The notes beneath the pieces were generated by a model, which worked only from the letters and a program-made list of their open reading frames with translations, searched no databases and had not been told where the DNA came from. A program made the translations under genes and the position numbers. A stretch of DNA of 64,000 bases from the NCBI RefSeq assembly GCF_000718005.1, contig NZ_JODV01000015.1, one strand, 5' to 3'. The stretch is from Actinoalloteichus_B caeruleus. GTDB lineage: Bacteria > Actinomycetota > Actinomycetes > Mycobacteriales > Pseudonocardiaceae. Shown piece after piece: positions 1 through 9,326 of this stretch (the stretch's first letter is position 1; each line of letters starts with the position of its first letter).

Positions 1-270
1 TACCTCGATGACATCGAGCACTGCATGAAGGCCAACACCTCCCCGCACCTGGCCGAACAGCAGGTGGGTCACCGCGACTTCGTCACGGGGACCATCGCCG
101 ACCTGCTGCGTGGCCGGGCCCTGCCCGACCCGGGGCGGGGAGTGCTGGTGTCCCCCTTCGGCCTGGGAGTCCTGGATCTCGCCGTCGGGCAGCACGTGCT
201 CCTGACCGCCCGTGAACAGCGCTCGGCGCTCGAGGTGCCCGACTTCTTCGGCGAGACGCGGAGGTGGTGA
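1..270 (+). CDS. SbnB-like 2,3-diaminopropionate biosynthesis enzyme, C-terminal part
   Basis: The open frame enters from the left edge and ends in TGA at 268-270, so only about 89 C-terminal residues are visible. The stretch ANTSPHLAEQQVGHRDF and the later SPFGLGVLDLAVG are typical of the SbnB branch of the ornithine cyclodeaminase/mu-crystallin family. In staphyloferrin B synthesis SbnB oxidises the SbnA product to release L-2,3-diaminopropionate. The downstream FAD protein starts within or just after the stop codon, so the two are probably translationally coupled. An SbnA partner would be expected to the left, outside the window. The family call is fairly sure; the substrate is inferred from the family. 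Confidence 0.8.
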   Translation, partial: YLDDIEHCMKANTSPHLAEQQVGHRDFVTGTIADLLRGRALPDPGRGVLVSPFGLGVLDLAVGQHVLLTAREQRSALEVPDFFGETRRW

Positions 271-275
271 CCACC

Positions 276-1937
276 GTGCGTGTAGCCGTCATCGGAGTCG
301 GCCCGCGCGGACTGTCGGTGCTGGAACGGGTCATCAGCCACACCAGTCTCCCCGGCCCGCCGATCGAGCTGCTGCTCATCGAGCCGAACGAACTGGGTGT
401 GGGCGTTCACGACATCAGGCAGCCCGACTACCTGCTGCTGAACACCATCGTCGCCCAACTCACCATCTTCTCCGACGGGCACATGGCACCGGGCGCGCCC
501 GTCACCCCGGGGCCGAGCCTCTACCAGTGGTGCCACGAGCACCACGGACCGGTGGAGTTCGACGACTTCCTCCCACGCCGGCTGCTCGGGGAATACCTCC
601 AGTGGGCGGCGCGGGTTCTCCTGGCCCGGGTACCGCCCCGGCTGACCGTGCGGCACCTCCCGACGGCCGCCCGGCATGTGCGGCCGGCCACCACCGGTGC
701 GGTCGTCACCTTGGCCGACGGCACCGCCCACGCGGTGGACCTCGCCGTCGTGACCACCGGCCACGGCCTCGCCGACACCGAACCGCCGCCCCTCGGCGCC
801 TTCGTCGAGACGCCCTACCCCCTGCCGGCGCGGACCGACGGCATCGTCGAGGGCACCACCGTCGCGCTACTGGGGTCCGGGCTGACGGCGATGGACGTGA
901 TCGCCGCGCTCACCGTCGGCCGGGGCGGCGCCTTCGACGACCACGGCTACATCCCCTCGGGGCGTGAACCCCGGATCGTGCTCACCAACCGGGCACGGTC
1001 CCTGCCCCGCGCCCGGCCCCGGACGAGCCAGGACCGCGTCGCGGCACCCGCCCGGTATTTCACGCCCGCCGCGATCGCGGCCCTGCGCCACCACGCGCCC
1101 GGCGGTCTGCTGGACTTCCGCCGCCACGTGGAACCCCTGATCCGCCGTGAGGCGATCAGCCGGATGGGCAAGCCGACGGCCGGGGAGATCGCCGTCGTCG
1201 ACCAGGCGCTCTCGCTCGAACCGGTCACCTGGAGGACCTACGAGGAGTACCGCGACGCGACGTTGGCTGCCGCCAGGGCCGACCTGGTCGAAGCCGAACG
1301 CGGACTCGGCGTGAGCGCCGTCAAGGACGCGTTGGAGGTACTCCGCGACCACCGGGAGAGCCTGCGGGCGGCCGTCGACCCGCCTGGACTGACCGAGGAG
1401 TCACACCGGTACTTCGCGCACGAGTACGTGCCGTTGGTCAACCGCGCGGTCGTCGGCCCCCAGAAGGAACGCGTGCACGAACTACTGGCGCTGGTCGCCG
1501 CCGGTGTCCTCACCCTGGGCCCCGGGCCGGGACCCGCGCTGGAACCGGTGGGGGACCGGTGGGCGCTGACGTCGACCCGGCTGGGCCAGCCGCGGCGCAT
1601 CGAGGTCGACGCCGTCGTGCGGGCCAACCTCACCTGGCCCTCGCCCGACGATGCCCGGGACCCGGTGGGGTCGTCGCTGCGGAGCTGGATCGCGGTGGAC
1701 GACGGCCGGTCCCACCGACTGACCCTGGATCGTGACGGGTACGCGATCCCCCGCGAGGGGGGCGCCCCGGTGCCGATCGCCGTGTTCGGACCGCCCGCGG
1801 AAGGCGCCAGCTACTACAACCACTACGTGCCCTCGCCGGGCATGTGGTCCCGGGCCCTCACCGACCTCGACCGTGTCCTCGGCCCCACGCTGGCTCCCGC
1901 CGTGCCGGTGCCTTCCCCTCTCCTCCGCCGGCCGTGA
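276..1937 (+). CDS. FAD/NAD(P)-binding protein (NAD_binding_9 type)
   Basis: About 553 residues. The N-terminus carries a dinucleotide-binding signature, VAVIGVGPRGLSVLERV, followed by the LLLIEPNELGVGVHD strand-turn of FAD-NAD(P)-binding proteins. A second nucleotide-binding segment, ALLGSGLTAMDVI, lies near residue 200. These proteins resemble class B flavin monooxygenases but often have no assigned reaction. Three GTG starts are possible (264, 267, 276). I chose 276 because GGAGG at 260-264 lies 11 nt upstream; 267 would give a GTGA overlap with the preceding stop. Its place between the diaminopropionate enzyme and the carbamoyltransferase suggests precursor oxidation or tailoring, which is inference. 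Confidence 0.75.
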   Translation: MRVAVIGVGPRGLSVLERVISHTSLPGPPIELLLIEPNELGVGVHDIRQPDYLLLNTIVAQLTIFSDGHMAPGAPVTPGPSLYQWCHEHHGPVEFDDFLPRRLLGEYLQWAARVLLARVPPRLTVRHLPTAARHVRPATTGAVVTLADGTAHAVDLAVVTTGHGLADTEPPPLGAFVETPYPLPARTDGIVEGTTVALLGSGLTAMDVIAALTVGRGGAFDDHGYIPSGREPRIVLTNRARSLPRARPRTSQDRVAAPARYFTPAAIAALRHHAPGGLLDFRRHVEPLIRREAISRMGKPTAGEIAVVDQALSLEPVTWRTYEEYRDATLAAARADLVEAERGLGVSAVKDALEVLRDHRESLRAAVDPPGLTEESHRYFAHEYVPLVNRAVVGPQKERVHELLALVAAGVLTLGPGPGPALEPVGDRWALTSTRLGQPRRIEVDAVVRANLTWPSPDDARDPVGSSLRSWIAVDDGRSHRLTLDRDGYAIPREGGAPVPIAVFGPPAEGASYYNHYVPSPGMWSRALTDLDRVLGPTLAPAVPVPSPLLRRP

Positions 1938-2000
1938 CCCCCAGCGGGCTGGCCGCCGAGCACTCACGTCCGCGACGACCCAGAAGGTGACGACGGAACC

Positions 2001-3569
2001 ATGCTGATTCTCTCGCTCAAAGAAGGCCACGACGGTGGCATCACGGCCATCGAGGACGGCAGGCTGCTGTTCGCGTTGGAGGCCGAGAAGGACAACTACC
2101 CGCGCTACGACCGGTTGACCGGTGAGGTCATCGCCCGCGCGGCCGGGATGCTCCACCGGGCTCCCGACGTCGTGGCCCTCGGCGGCTGGGTCAAGGGCTT
2201 CCACTCCGTGGAGCCGCCCTCCCGGACCGGGTACTTCGGTGTCGGCGACGGGTCCACCTCCGACGAGGAGGGCACCTTCTTCGGCAAGAAGGTCCGCTAC
2301 TTCTCCTCCACCCACGAGCGCTCCCACATCTACACCTCGCTCGGCATGGCACCCCGCGCCACCGGGCAGGCGTACTACTCGCTGGTCTGGGAAGGCAACA
2401 TCGGTGACTTCTACCGCATCGACGAGAAGGGCAACGCCACCCACCTCAAGCACGTGCTCGCCGACCCGGGCAACAAGTACGCCTACCTGTTCGCCCTCGC
2501 GGACCCCGGATTCCCCTCGGGCACCGGACTGTTCCGCTACAACGACGCCGGCAAGCAGATGGCCCTGACCGGTTTCGCCGAGAAGGGCCCGACAACCCAG
2601 GAGGAGAAGGAGACCATCGACTTCATCCTGCGGCAGGAACAGATCATCCTGAACCTGTCGAAGGACGAGATGTCCTGGTCACACATCCACAACGTCGGCG
2701 TCCAGTCGCAGGCGTACCGGAACATCGCCGCGAAGCACTCGCAGGCCATCTTCGACATGTTCCACGACTACGCCTCCGAACACATGAAGGAAGGGCTGCC
2801 GCTGCTGATCTCCGGAGGCTGCGGTCTCAACTGCGACTGGAACGCCCAGTGGAGGGAGAGCGGGCTGTTCGAGTCCGTGTTCGTGCCGCCGTGCCCCAAC
2901 GACAGCGGCTCCGCGCTGGGCACCGGCATCGACGCCCAGTGGTACTACACCGGTGAGGCGACCATCGAGTGGTCGGTCTACGCGGGCGAGGAGTTCGTCG
3001 AGGACATCCAGCCGGACCCGACGACCTACGAGGTGCGGCCGCTGGTTCCCGCCGAGGTCGCCCGCTACCTCGAACGAGGGAACATCATCGGCTGGGCCCG
3101 AGGCCGCTACGAGATGGGCCCCCGTGCCCTGGGCAACCGGTCGATCCTGGCGGCCCCGTTCACCGAGGAGACGACGACACGACTGAACGCCATCAAACGC
3201 CGGGAGGGGTACCGTCCCATCGCCCCCATCGCGCTGGAGGCCGACGCGCGCAGATGGTTCGAGGGCTCGGTCGTCGACCCGTACATGCTCTACTTCAACC
3301 GCGTCACCAGCGACCAGCTCAGGGCCGTCACCCACGTCGACGGCAGCGCCCGCACCCAGACGGTCACCCGGGAACGGAACGGTCGCATCGTCGACCTGCT
3401 GGAGGCGTTCCGCGACATCACCGGATTCAGCGTCCTGTGCAACACGTCGCTGAACAACAACGGTCGCGGATTCATCAACCGCACGAGCGATCTGATCGCC
3501 TACGGCGAGAAACACGGACTGGACGGCTACGTCATCAACGACTCGTTCGTGACTCCACGCAAATCCTGA
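2001..3569 (+). CDS. NodU/TobZ-type carbamoyltransferase
   Basis: 522 residues, a normal length for the family. The N-terminal ASKHA-type domain opens with LSLKEGHDGGITAIEDG. The metal-binding HxxxH appears as THERSHIY near residue 109. The Kae1-like nucleotide site is visible in SGGCGLNCDWN and CPNDSGSALGTG. The C-terminal domain has ARGRYEMGPRALGNRSILA and YRPIAPIALE. The family uses ATP and carbamoyl phosphate to carbamoylate a hydroxyl, or occasionally an amine, of a natural product. Next to an SbnB-type enzyme it could make a ureido or carbamate group on the peptide, for example on diaminopropionate; that is inference. It ends 145 bp before the synthetase gene. Confidence 0.88.
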   Translation: MLILSLKEGHDGGITAIEDGRLLFALEAEKDNYPRYDRLTGEVIARAAGMLHRAPDVVALGGWVKGFHSVEPPSRTGYFGVGDGSTSDEEGTFFGKKVRYFSSTHERSHIYTSLGMAPRATGQAYYSLVWEGNIGDFYRIDEKGNATHLKHVLADPGNKYAYLFALADPGFPSGTGLFRYNDAGKQMALTGFAEKGPTTQEEKETIDFILRQEQIILNLSKDEMSWSHIHNVGVQSQAYRNIAAKHSQAIFDMFHDYASEHMKEGLPLLISGGCGLNCDWNAQWRESGLFESVFVPPCPNDSGSALGTGIDAQWYYTGEATIEWSVYAGEEFVEDIQPDPTTYEVRPLVPAEVARYLERGNIIGWARGRYEMGPRALGNRSILAAPFTEETTTRLNAIKRREGYRPIAPIALEADARRWFEGSVVDPYMLYFNRVTSDQLRAVTHVDGSARTQTVTRERNGRIVDLLEAFRDITGFSVLCNTSLNNNGRGFINRTSDLIAYGEKHGLDGYVINDSFVTPRKS

Positions 3570-3714
3570 ATAGCCCGAACGGACCTCGTAACGACGGTGA
3601 TTTCCGGCAGGATCATAGCCATTCGGCGAGCGACTGCCCGCCGTGTCGTGTCCGGAACCGGGACGCGACACGGCCCACGCCGTCTGGAACTTCGCAAGGG
3701 GAGAAGCACCCGAC

Positions 3715-6700
3715 ATGACCACGTCCACGCATGCCGTCACCCAGGCACCGTTGTCCTTCGGCCAGGAACAACTGTGGTTCCTCGACCAGCTCACCCCGGG
3801 CCTGACGACCTACAACATCCTGCTCGCGGCCCGGTTACGGGGACCGCTGGACGTCACGGTGCTCCACCAGTGCCTGAACACCGTGGTCAGGCGGCACGAA
3901 GCCCTGCGGATCACCATCCGCTCCTCGGAGGGCACGCCGTACCAGGTCGTCAGCCCACCCTCCGACGTGGACCTGGAGGTCGAGGCACTCGCCGGACTCG
4001 ACGACGACGGGCGTGACCGGGCCATCCAGGCCGCGTTGGAGGAACTGTCCACCACGCCGTTCGACCTGGAGAACGGGCCGCTCCACCGCTACCGGGTCCT
4101 CGCCTTCGCCGAGGACGACCACGTGCTCCTCCAGAACCTGCACCACATCATCACCGACGGCTGGTCATCCGGGATCGTCAACGCCGAACTCGCGATCGCC
4201 TACCGGGCCCACAGCCAGGGACGGGAGCCCCAGTTCGACCAGCCGGGATCGCGGTACACCGAGTCCGCCCGGGCCCAGCGGGAACACATGCGCGGCCACA
4301 CCCTCGACGCGGAGCTCACCTTCTGGGCGGACAAGCTCCGGGACCTGCCCACCCTGGAGTTCCCGACCGACCGGCCACGCCCGCCCACGCCCACCCGGCG
4401 GGCCCACTCGATCACCAGGAACCTGCCCGGTGGGCTGCTCACCGCCGCCCGCGCACTGGCCAGGGAACACGGCGTCTCGCTGTACATGGTGTTGGTGTCC
4501 GCGCTGAACGTGGTCCTCAGCCGCTACACCGGCCAGGAGGACATCCCCGTGGGCGTGCCCATGCTCGGCCGCGTCGACCCCGAAGCCGAGTCCGTCGTGG
4601 GCCTGTTCGTCAACATGGTGGTACTGCGCTCCGACGTGTCGGGCGACCCGACCTTCGCCGAGCTGCTCCGGCGCACCCTGGAGGACAACTTCGACCTCTA
4701 CGAGCACCAGGAGGTGCCCTTCCACCTGGTGGTGGACCGGGTGCAGCCGATCCGGGTGCCCGGCCGCAACCCGCTGTTCCAGATCTCCCTGCAACTGCTC
4801 GGCGACGCCAACTCCGGCGGCGCCCTCGGCCTCCCCGGGATCCGGGCCGAGCCGATCTCCCTCGCCTCCACCGGCTCCCGGTTCGACATGGCGATCGACT
4901 TCGTGGAGTCCGACGACGCGCTGCGCGCGGTCGTGGAGTACTCCACCGACCTGTTCGACCAGTGGCGGGTGGAGGCGTTGCTCGACCACATCGGCACCGT
5001 CGTGACCGCGGCGGCCTCCGACTCGACGCTGAGGCTGTCCCAACTGCCCGTGGTGACCCCCGAGGAACGGGCCGAGCTCCTCGAACTCGGTCGCGGCGAG
5101 GAGGCCGAGTACTCCGAGCTACCGCTGCACGTCGCCTTCACCGAGGTCGCCAGGGCCACCCCGGAGGCGGTCGCCGTCGTGTGCCGGGGCACCGAGCTGA
5201 CCTACGGCGAACTCGACCGCCGGGCGGACCTGCTCGCCCGCCACCTGCGCGCGCTGGGCCTCACCCACGGCCAGGTGGTCGCCGTCGTCATCGACCGCGA
5301 CCTCGACGCCTACGTCGCCATGCTCGGCGTCCTCAAGGCAGGCGGCGCCTTCGCGATGATGGACCCGAAGGTGCCGGCCAACCGCCTCGACTTCATGATC
5401 CGCGACACCGGCGCACCGGTCGTGATCACCCGCTCCACCCTCACCGACCGACTGCCCGAGGCCAACGGCTGGGCGCGGGTCCTGATCGACACCGACTGGG
5501 ACACCGTCGAACGGCACCCGACCGACGAACCGCTGGAGGAGTGGACCACCCGCGAATCACTGGCCTACGTCCTCTACACCTCCGGATCCACCGGAACCCC
5601 CAAGGGCGTGATGATCGCCCACCGGGCGGTGTCGTTCTTCTGCGAGGCCTACCGGCGCAGGTTCGACCTCGGCCCCCACGACCGGCTGCTGCAACTCCCC
5701 GCCCTCAACTTCGACATGTCCCAGGGCGAGATCTGGACGGCGTTCCTCGTCGGCGCCCGCATCGTCGCCGTCTCCCCGGACGACGCCCAGTCACCGGAGG
5801 CGCTGACGGCGCTCCTGCGGGAACAGAAGGTCACCTACGCCGGTCTGCCCCCCGCCATGCAGTCGGTGATGGAACCCGGACCGTACCCGGACCTCAGGTA
5901 CGTCATGGGCGGCGCGGAGGTGCTCCCACCCGAGCTGGTCAACAAGTGGAACCTGCCCGGCCGCACCTACCTCAACCTCTACGGCCCCACCGAGTGCGCC
6001 ATCGGCCAGACCGACTACCTCGTCGAACAGGTCGAGTGGACCACGCCACCACCCATCGGCCGTCCCCAACTGAACCGGCAGGTCTACGTCGTCGACCGGT
6101 TCGACAACCTCGTGCCCAAGGGCGTGAACGGGGAACTGCTCATCGGCGGCGCCGAGGGCGGTCTCTCCCTCGGCTACCTCAACCAGCCGGAGATGACGGC
6201 GGAGAAGTTCATCGCCGACCCGTTCGACGCCGGTAGCACGGTCTACCGCAGCGGTGACCTGGTGCGGTGGAGCGAGCGAGGTCAGATCGAGTTCCTCGGC
6301 CGCATCGACAACCAGGTGAAGCTGCGCGGGCTGCGCGTCGAGCTGGGCGAGATCGAGACCGCGCTGCAGAGCCATCCCGGCGTCCTGCGGGCCGTGGTCC
6401 TCATGCGGCCCGATCCGCGCGGGGAGAACCGCCTGGTCGGCTACGTCACGTCGGTCGGCGAACCGCCGCCGGTGGAGGCGCTGCGCGACCACCTCGCCGA
6501 GTCGCTGCCGGACTACATGGTGCCCACGGCGTGGGTCACCCTCGACCGGTTCCCGATGAACAACGACGGGTGGAAGATCAACCGCAACGCGCTGCCGGAC
6601 CCGGTCGACGAGGACGGCGACCGGGAACTGACCGAACCGCGCACCACCACCGAGATCGCCGTGGCGAAGCACTTCGCCGAGGTACTGGGTGTCGAACGGA

Positions 6701-6882
6701 TCGGCGTCAACGACAGCATCTTCGACGTCGGCGGCAACTCGTTGCAGGCCCTGCGCCTGGTGAGCCGGATCAACAGGACCTTCGGGATCCGCCTCACCGT
6801 GCGGCTGCTGTACGGCAACGCCACCGTCGGCGCGATCTCCCGGACCGTCGACGAGCTGGTGGAGGCCAAGGCGAATGCCTGA
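3715..6882 (+). CDS. Single-module non-ribosomal peptide synthetase (C-A-PCP)
   Basis: 1055 residues from ATG 3715, preceded by AGGGGAG at 3697-3703. The condensation domain spans about 10-440 with HHIITDG at about residue 143. The adenylation domain spans about 470-980, with YTSGSTGTPKG near 621 and NLYGPTE near 753. The carrier domain near 990-1055 has the phosphopantetheine Ser in GGNSLQALRL at about residue 1009. Aligned by eye to GrsA, the ten specificity residues read D-M-G-G-V-G-L-I-G-K, which I do not recognise. The A10 motif, normally NGKxDR, reads DGWKINR with an extra Trp. No epimerase or thioesterase domain is fused. The gene overlaps the next by 8 nt. Confidence 0.93.
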   Translation: MTTSTHAVTQAPLSFGQEQLWFLDQLTPGLTTYNILLAARLRGPLDVTVLHQCLNTVVRRHEALRITIRSSEGTPYQVVSPPSDVDLEVEALAGLDDDGRDRAIQAALEELSTTPFDLENGPLHRYRVLAFAEDDHVLLQNLHHIITDGWSSGIVNAELAIAYRAHSQGREPQFDQPGSRYTESARAQREHMRGHTLDAELTFWADKLRDLPTLEFPTDRPRPPTPTRRAHSITRNLPGGLLTAARALAREHGVSLYMVLVSALNVVLSRYTGQEDIPVGVPMLGRVDPEAESVVGLFVNMVVLRSDVSGDPTFAELLRRTLEDNFDLYEHQEVPFHLVVDRVQPIRVPGRNPLFQISLQLLGDANSGGALGLPGIRAEPISLASTGSRFDMAIDFVESDDALRAVVEYSTDLFDQWRVEALLDHIGTVVTAAASDSTLRLSQLPVVTPEERAELLELGRGEEAEYSELPLHVAFTEVARATPEAVAVVCRGTELTYGELDRRADLLARHLRALGLTHGQVVAVVIDRDLDAYVAMLGVLKAGGAFAMMDPKVPANRLDFMIRDTGAPVVITRSTLTDRLPEANGWARVLIDTDWDTVERHPTDEPLEEWTTRESLAYVLYTSGSTGTPKGVMIAHRAVSFFCEAYRRRFDLGPHDRLLQLPALNFDMSQGEIWTAFLVGARIVAVSPDDAQSPEALTALLREQKVTYAGLPPAMQSVMEPGPYPDLRYVMGGAEVLPPELVNKWNLPGRTYLNLYGPTECAIGQTDYLVEQVEWTTPPPIGRPQLNRQVYVVDRFDNLVPKGVNGELLIGGAEGGLSLGYLNQPEMTAEKFIADPFDAGSTVYRSGDLVRWSERGQIEFLGRIDNQVKLRGLRVELGEIETALQSHPGVLRAVVLMRPDPRGENRLVGYVTSVGEPPPVEALRDHLAESLPDYMVPTAWVTLDRFPMNNDGWKINRNALPDPVDEDGDRELTEPRTTTEIAVAKHFAEVLGVERIGVNDSIFDVGGNSLQALRLVSRINRTFGIRLTVRLLYGNATVGAISRTVDELVEAKANA

Positions 6883-7675
6883 CCTGGAACGGCTCGTGCC
6901 ACTGCGCACCGGGGGCCACCTGCCCCCGGTGTTCTGCGTGCACGCGGTGTCGGGCTCGGCCTACGCCTACGCCGGGCTCGCCCGGCTGCTCGGCGACGAC
7001 CGGCCCGTGCACGGATTCGAGGCCCCCGGTTTCGACAACGACCGGACCCCGGTGGGGTCACTGACCGCCCTCGCCGACGAGTACACCGACATCCTGCGCG
7101 CGGCCCATCCCGACGGGACGTACCTGCTGCTGGGCTGGTCGCTCGGCGGCCTGGTGGCCTTCGAGATGGCCAAACGGCTCACCCAAGCCGGGGACGTCGT
7201 GGAACTGCTGGTGCTGGTCGACGCGGGCCTGCCGCAGGTGATGGACCTGCCGCCGGAACGGGACATCCTCGTCCGCTTCGTCCGGGACATGGCGGGGACC
7301 TCCGGCGAGTCACCCCCCGGGCTGGACGAGCTCGCCGCCACCTGGGCCCCCGACGTCGCACCCGGCGCGGTGTTCGAGGAGGTCGAACGGGCCGGCGTGC
7401 TGCCCGAGGAGTTCGACTCCCACATCCTCGGCGAGCAGTACGCGGTGTTCCGCGCCCACCTGAAGGCCTTCTACTCGATCGAGGTCACCGGCAGCCACGC
7501 CGGCCCGGCCGTGCATGTCCTGGCCGAGGCCTCCCCCGCCCAGGACATGCGGTGGCAACGGTTCCTGCCGAACCTCGTCGAGCACACCGTCCCCCACAGC
7601 ACCCACCACTCGATCTGGACCGGTGACAGCCTCCTGGAGCTGAGCCGGCTGGTCCGCGAGCACCTCGGCCACTAG
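6875..7675 (+). CDS. Thioesterase, alpha/beta hydrolase, NRPS-associated
   Basis: 266 residues. It matches discrete thioesterases of peptide synthetase clusters: the nucleophile elbow GWSLGGLVAFE near residue 90, an acidic residue in LVLVDAGLP, and the late histidine in HSTHHSIW. The N-terminus, PVFCVHAVSGSAYAYAGLARLL, is the usual thioesterase lead-in. It probably releases the peptide or clears mis-primed carrier domains. The ATG lies inside the synthetase gene (8-nt overlap), so the two are coupled. The closest use is likely as the only release enzyme of this one-module line, although a second synthetase could lie to the left. Confidence 0.88.
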   Translation: MPDLERLVPLRTGGHLPPVFCVHAVSGSAYAYAGLARLLGDDRPVHGFEAPGFDNDRTPVGSLTALADEYTDILRAAHPDGTYLLLGWSLGGLVAFEMAKRLTQAGDVVELLVLVDAGLPQVMDLPPERDILVRFVRDMAGTSGESPPGLDELAATWAPDVAPGAVFEEVERAGVLPEEFDSHILGEQYAVFRAHLKAFYSIEVTGSHAGPAVHVLAEASPAQDMRWQRFLPNLVEHTVPHSTHHSIWTGDSLLELSRLVREHLGH

Positions 7676-7684
7676 GAGACCACC

Positions 7685-8986
7685 GTGTCCGTCACCGACA
7701 TCGATCCGGCCGAGGCGCCCAGGGCGAAGCCCCGAAGCCTCTGGCACAACCGGGACTTCCTGAAGTTCTGGGTGGGCGAGACCATCTCCCTGCTCGGCAC
7801 CCAGGTGACCATCCTCGCCTTGCCGCTCACCGCGATCCACTCCCTCAACGCGACCGACAGCGAGGTCGGCGTCCTCCGTTTCGTGCAGCTCGCGCCCTAC
7901 CTCGCGTTGGCGCTGCTGCTGGGCATCTGGATCGACCGCGTCCGCCGGTGGCGGGTGATGCTGTGGTCGAACCTGGCCAGGATGGCCCTGATCGCCCTCA
8001 TCCCGCTGCTCTACCTCACCGACCTGCTGACCGTCCCCGCGTTGTTGGTGATCGCCTGCCTCATCGGGGTGGCGTCGGTCCTGTTCGACCTCAGTTGGAT
8101 GTCGTACGTGCCGACGCTGGTGAAGAGCCCCAAGCACTACGTCGAGGCGAGTTCCAAGATGGGCATCAGCTCGTCGACCGCCGACGTCGCCGGACCCGGG
8201 ATCGCGGGCGTGGTCGTGGCCTGGTTGACGGCACCGATCGCCCTGCTCGCCCAGACCGGCACCTACCTGCTGTCGGTCGTGTCCCTGATGCTGATCCGCA
8301 CCAGGGAACCCAAGCCCGAGGTGACCACCGAACGACGCGCCTCCCGTGAACTGAAGGAGGGCCTGGCCTGGGTGTTCGGCAAGCCGCTGCTGCGGTGGCT
8401 GGCCATCATCGGGTTCTGCTGCAACTTCTCCATGATCACCACCTGGACCATGTTCCTGCTCTACGGCACGCGCACGGTGGGGCTCGATTCGACGACACTG
8501 GGCCTGATCTTCGGTACCGCCTCGATCGGCGGTCTGATCGGGGCGGTCGTCTCACGCCGGGTCGTCGGGCGTTTCCCCGTCGGGCCGACGTACTTCGTGG
8601 CGCAGACCGGCCTGCTGCTCGGCCCGCTGCTGATCGTCCTCGCGAGCGGACCCCAACCGGTGATGATCGGCATGTTCATCGCCTCCTTCTTCACCACCTA
8701 CTTCGGGCTGGGCATCGCGAACGTGATCATCGTGGCGTTGCGGCAGACCCTCACTCCGCAGTCGATGATGGGACGCATGACGGCCTGCTTCCGCACGCTG
8801 CTCTTCGGCGGTGGGGCGTTGGGTGGCCTGTGCGCGGGGCTGCTCGCGGACGCGATCGGCGCCCGCAACGCACTGGTCGTGGCCGCGGTCGGGTCCGCCG
8901 CGGTCGTCGTCGGGCTCATCCTCTCGCCGGTCAGCCGCCTGCGGAAGATGCCGGATGCGGTGACCGAGACGCCCCCGACCGCCTGA
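7685..8986 (+). CDS. MFS transporter, EntS/MFS_3-like exporter
   Basis: 433 residues with about 12 hydrophobic segments. The N-terminus FWVGETISLLGTQVTILALP and the LLGIWIDRVRRWRVML loop between helices 2 and 3 are typical of the MFS_3 group, which includes the enterobactin exporter EntS. It begins with GTG 9 bp after the thioesterase, so it is the last gene of the operon before the hairpin at 9012-9050. The likely role is export of the cluster's peptide. An export role for a diaminopropionate siderophore would fit EntS similarity, but metal chelation is not shown by anything in this window. Confidence 0.85.
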   Translation: MSVTDIDPAEAPRAKPRSLWHNRDFLKFWVGETISLLGTQVTILALPLTAIHSLNATDSEVGVLRFVQLAPYLALALLLGIWIDRVRRWRVMLWSNLARMALIALIPLLYLTDLLTVPALLVIACLIGVASVLFDLSWMSYVPTLVKSPKHYVEASSKMGISSSTADVAGPGIAGVVVAWLTAPIALLAQTGTYLLSVVSLMLIRTREPKPEVTTERRASRELKEGLAWVFGKPLLRWLAIIGFCCNFSMITTWTMFLLYGTRTVGLDSTTLGLIFGTASIGGLIGAVVSRRVVGRFPVGPTYFVAQTGLLLGPLLIVLASGPQPVMIGMFIASFFTTYFGLGIANVIIVALRQTLTPQSMMGRMTACFRTLLFGGGALGGLCAGLLADAIGARNALVVAAVGSAAVVVGLILSPVSRLRKMPDAVTETPPTA

Positions 8987-9326
8987 GCCGCCGGGCCACC
9001 AGGACAACGACGCTGGGCGGCGGTTCCACGCCGAGGAACCGCCGCCCAGCTGATCTCGATCCCGTTGGAGAGGCGGTCCAGGTCGTCCCCGCGGGCTGTT
9101 GGCCAGCGGCTGCCCGGAACCACGGACGTCGTCGCCGGGGCATCCGCTGCCCATGACCGTCACCGGCCGCGCGTTCGGCGCCCTTGCCGCAGTGCTGACC
9201 GCTCCATGAGAATCGGCGAAGTTCCCAGGTTGAGACATGGATCAGCCGAATCGCCGAGTAAGGTGTGTCCCTCGGGCTGAGACCGCCGGCGGTAACACGG
9301 GGACACGAGGGGGCGACAGGTAGGCT
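8987..9326. other. Intergenic region between NRPS operon and defence operon
   Basis: After the hairpin I see no convincing coding sequence. Base composition becomes less GC-biased from about 9200. TAGGCT at 9321-9326 directly abuts the kinase ATG and could be a -10 box only if initiation occurs inside the kinase gene; the true promoter may be further left. Confidence 0.4.
9012..9050 (+). terminator. Strong hairpin ending the NRPS operon
   Basis: A perfect 16-bp stem (9012-9027 with 9035-9050) around a 7-nt loop lies 25 bp after the MFS stop codon. There is no clear T-run, as is common for actinomycete terminators. Confidence 0.75.

Noticed and set aside
9012..9326. Second attachment site matching the tRNA-Leu 3' end at the left border of the island
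   Set aside because: I looked for the GTCCGAGGGGGG sequence near the kinase and did not find it, so island borders remain undefined.
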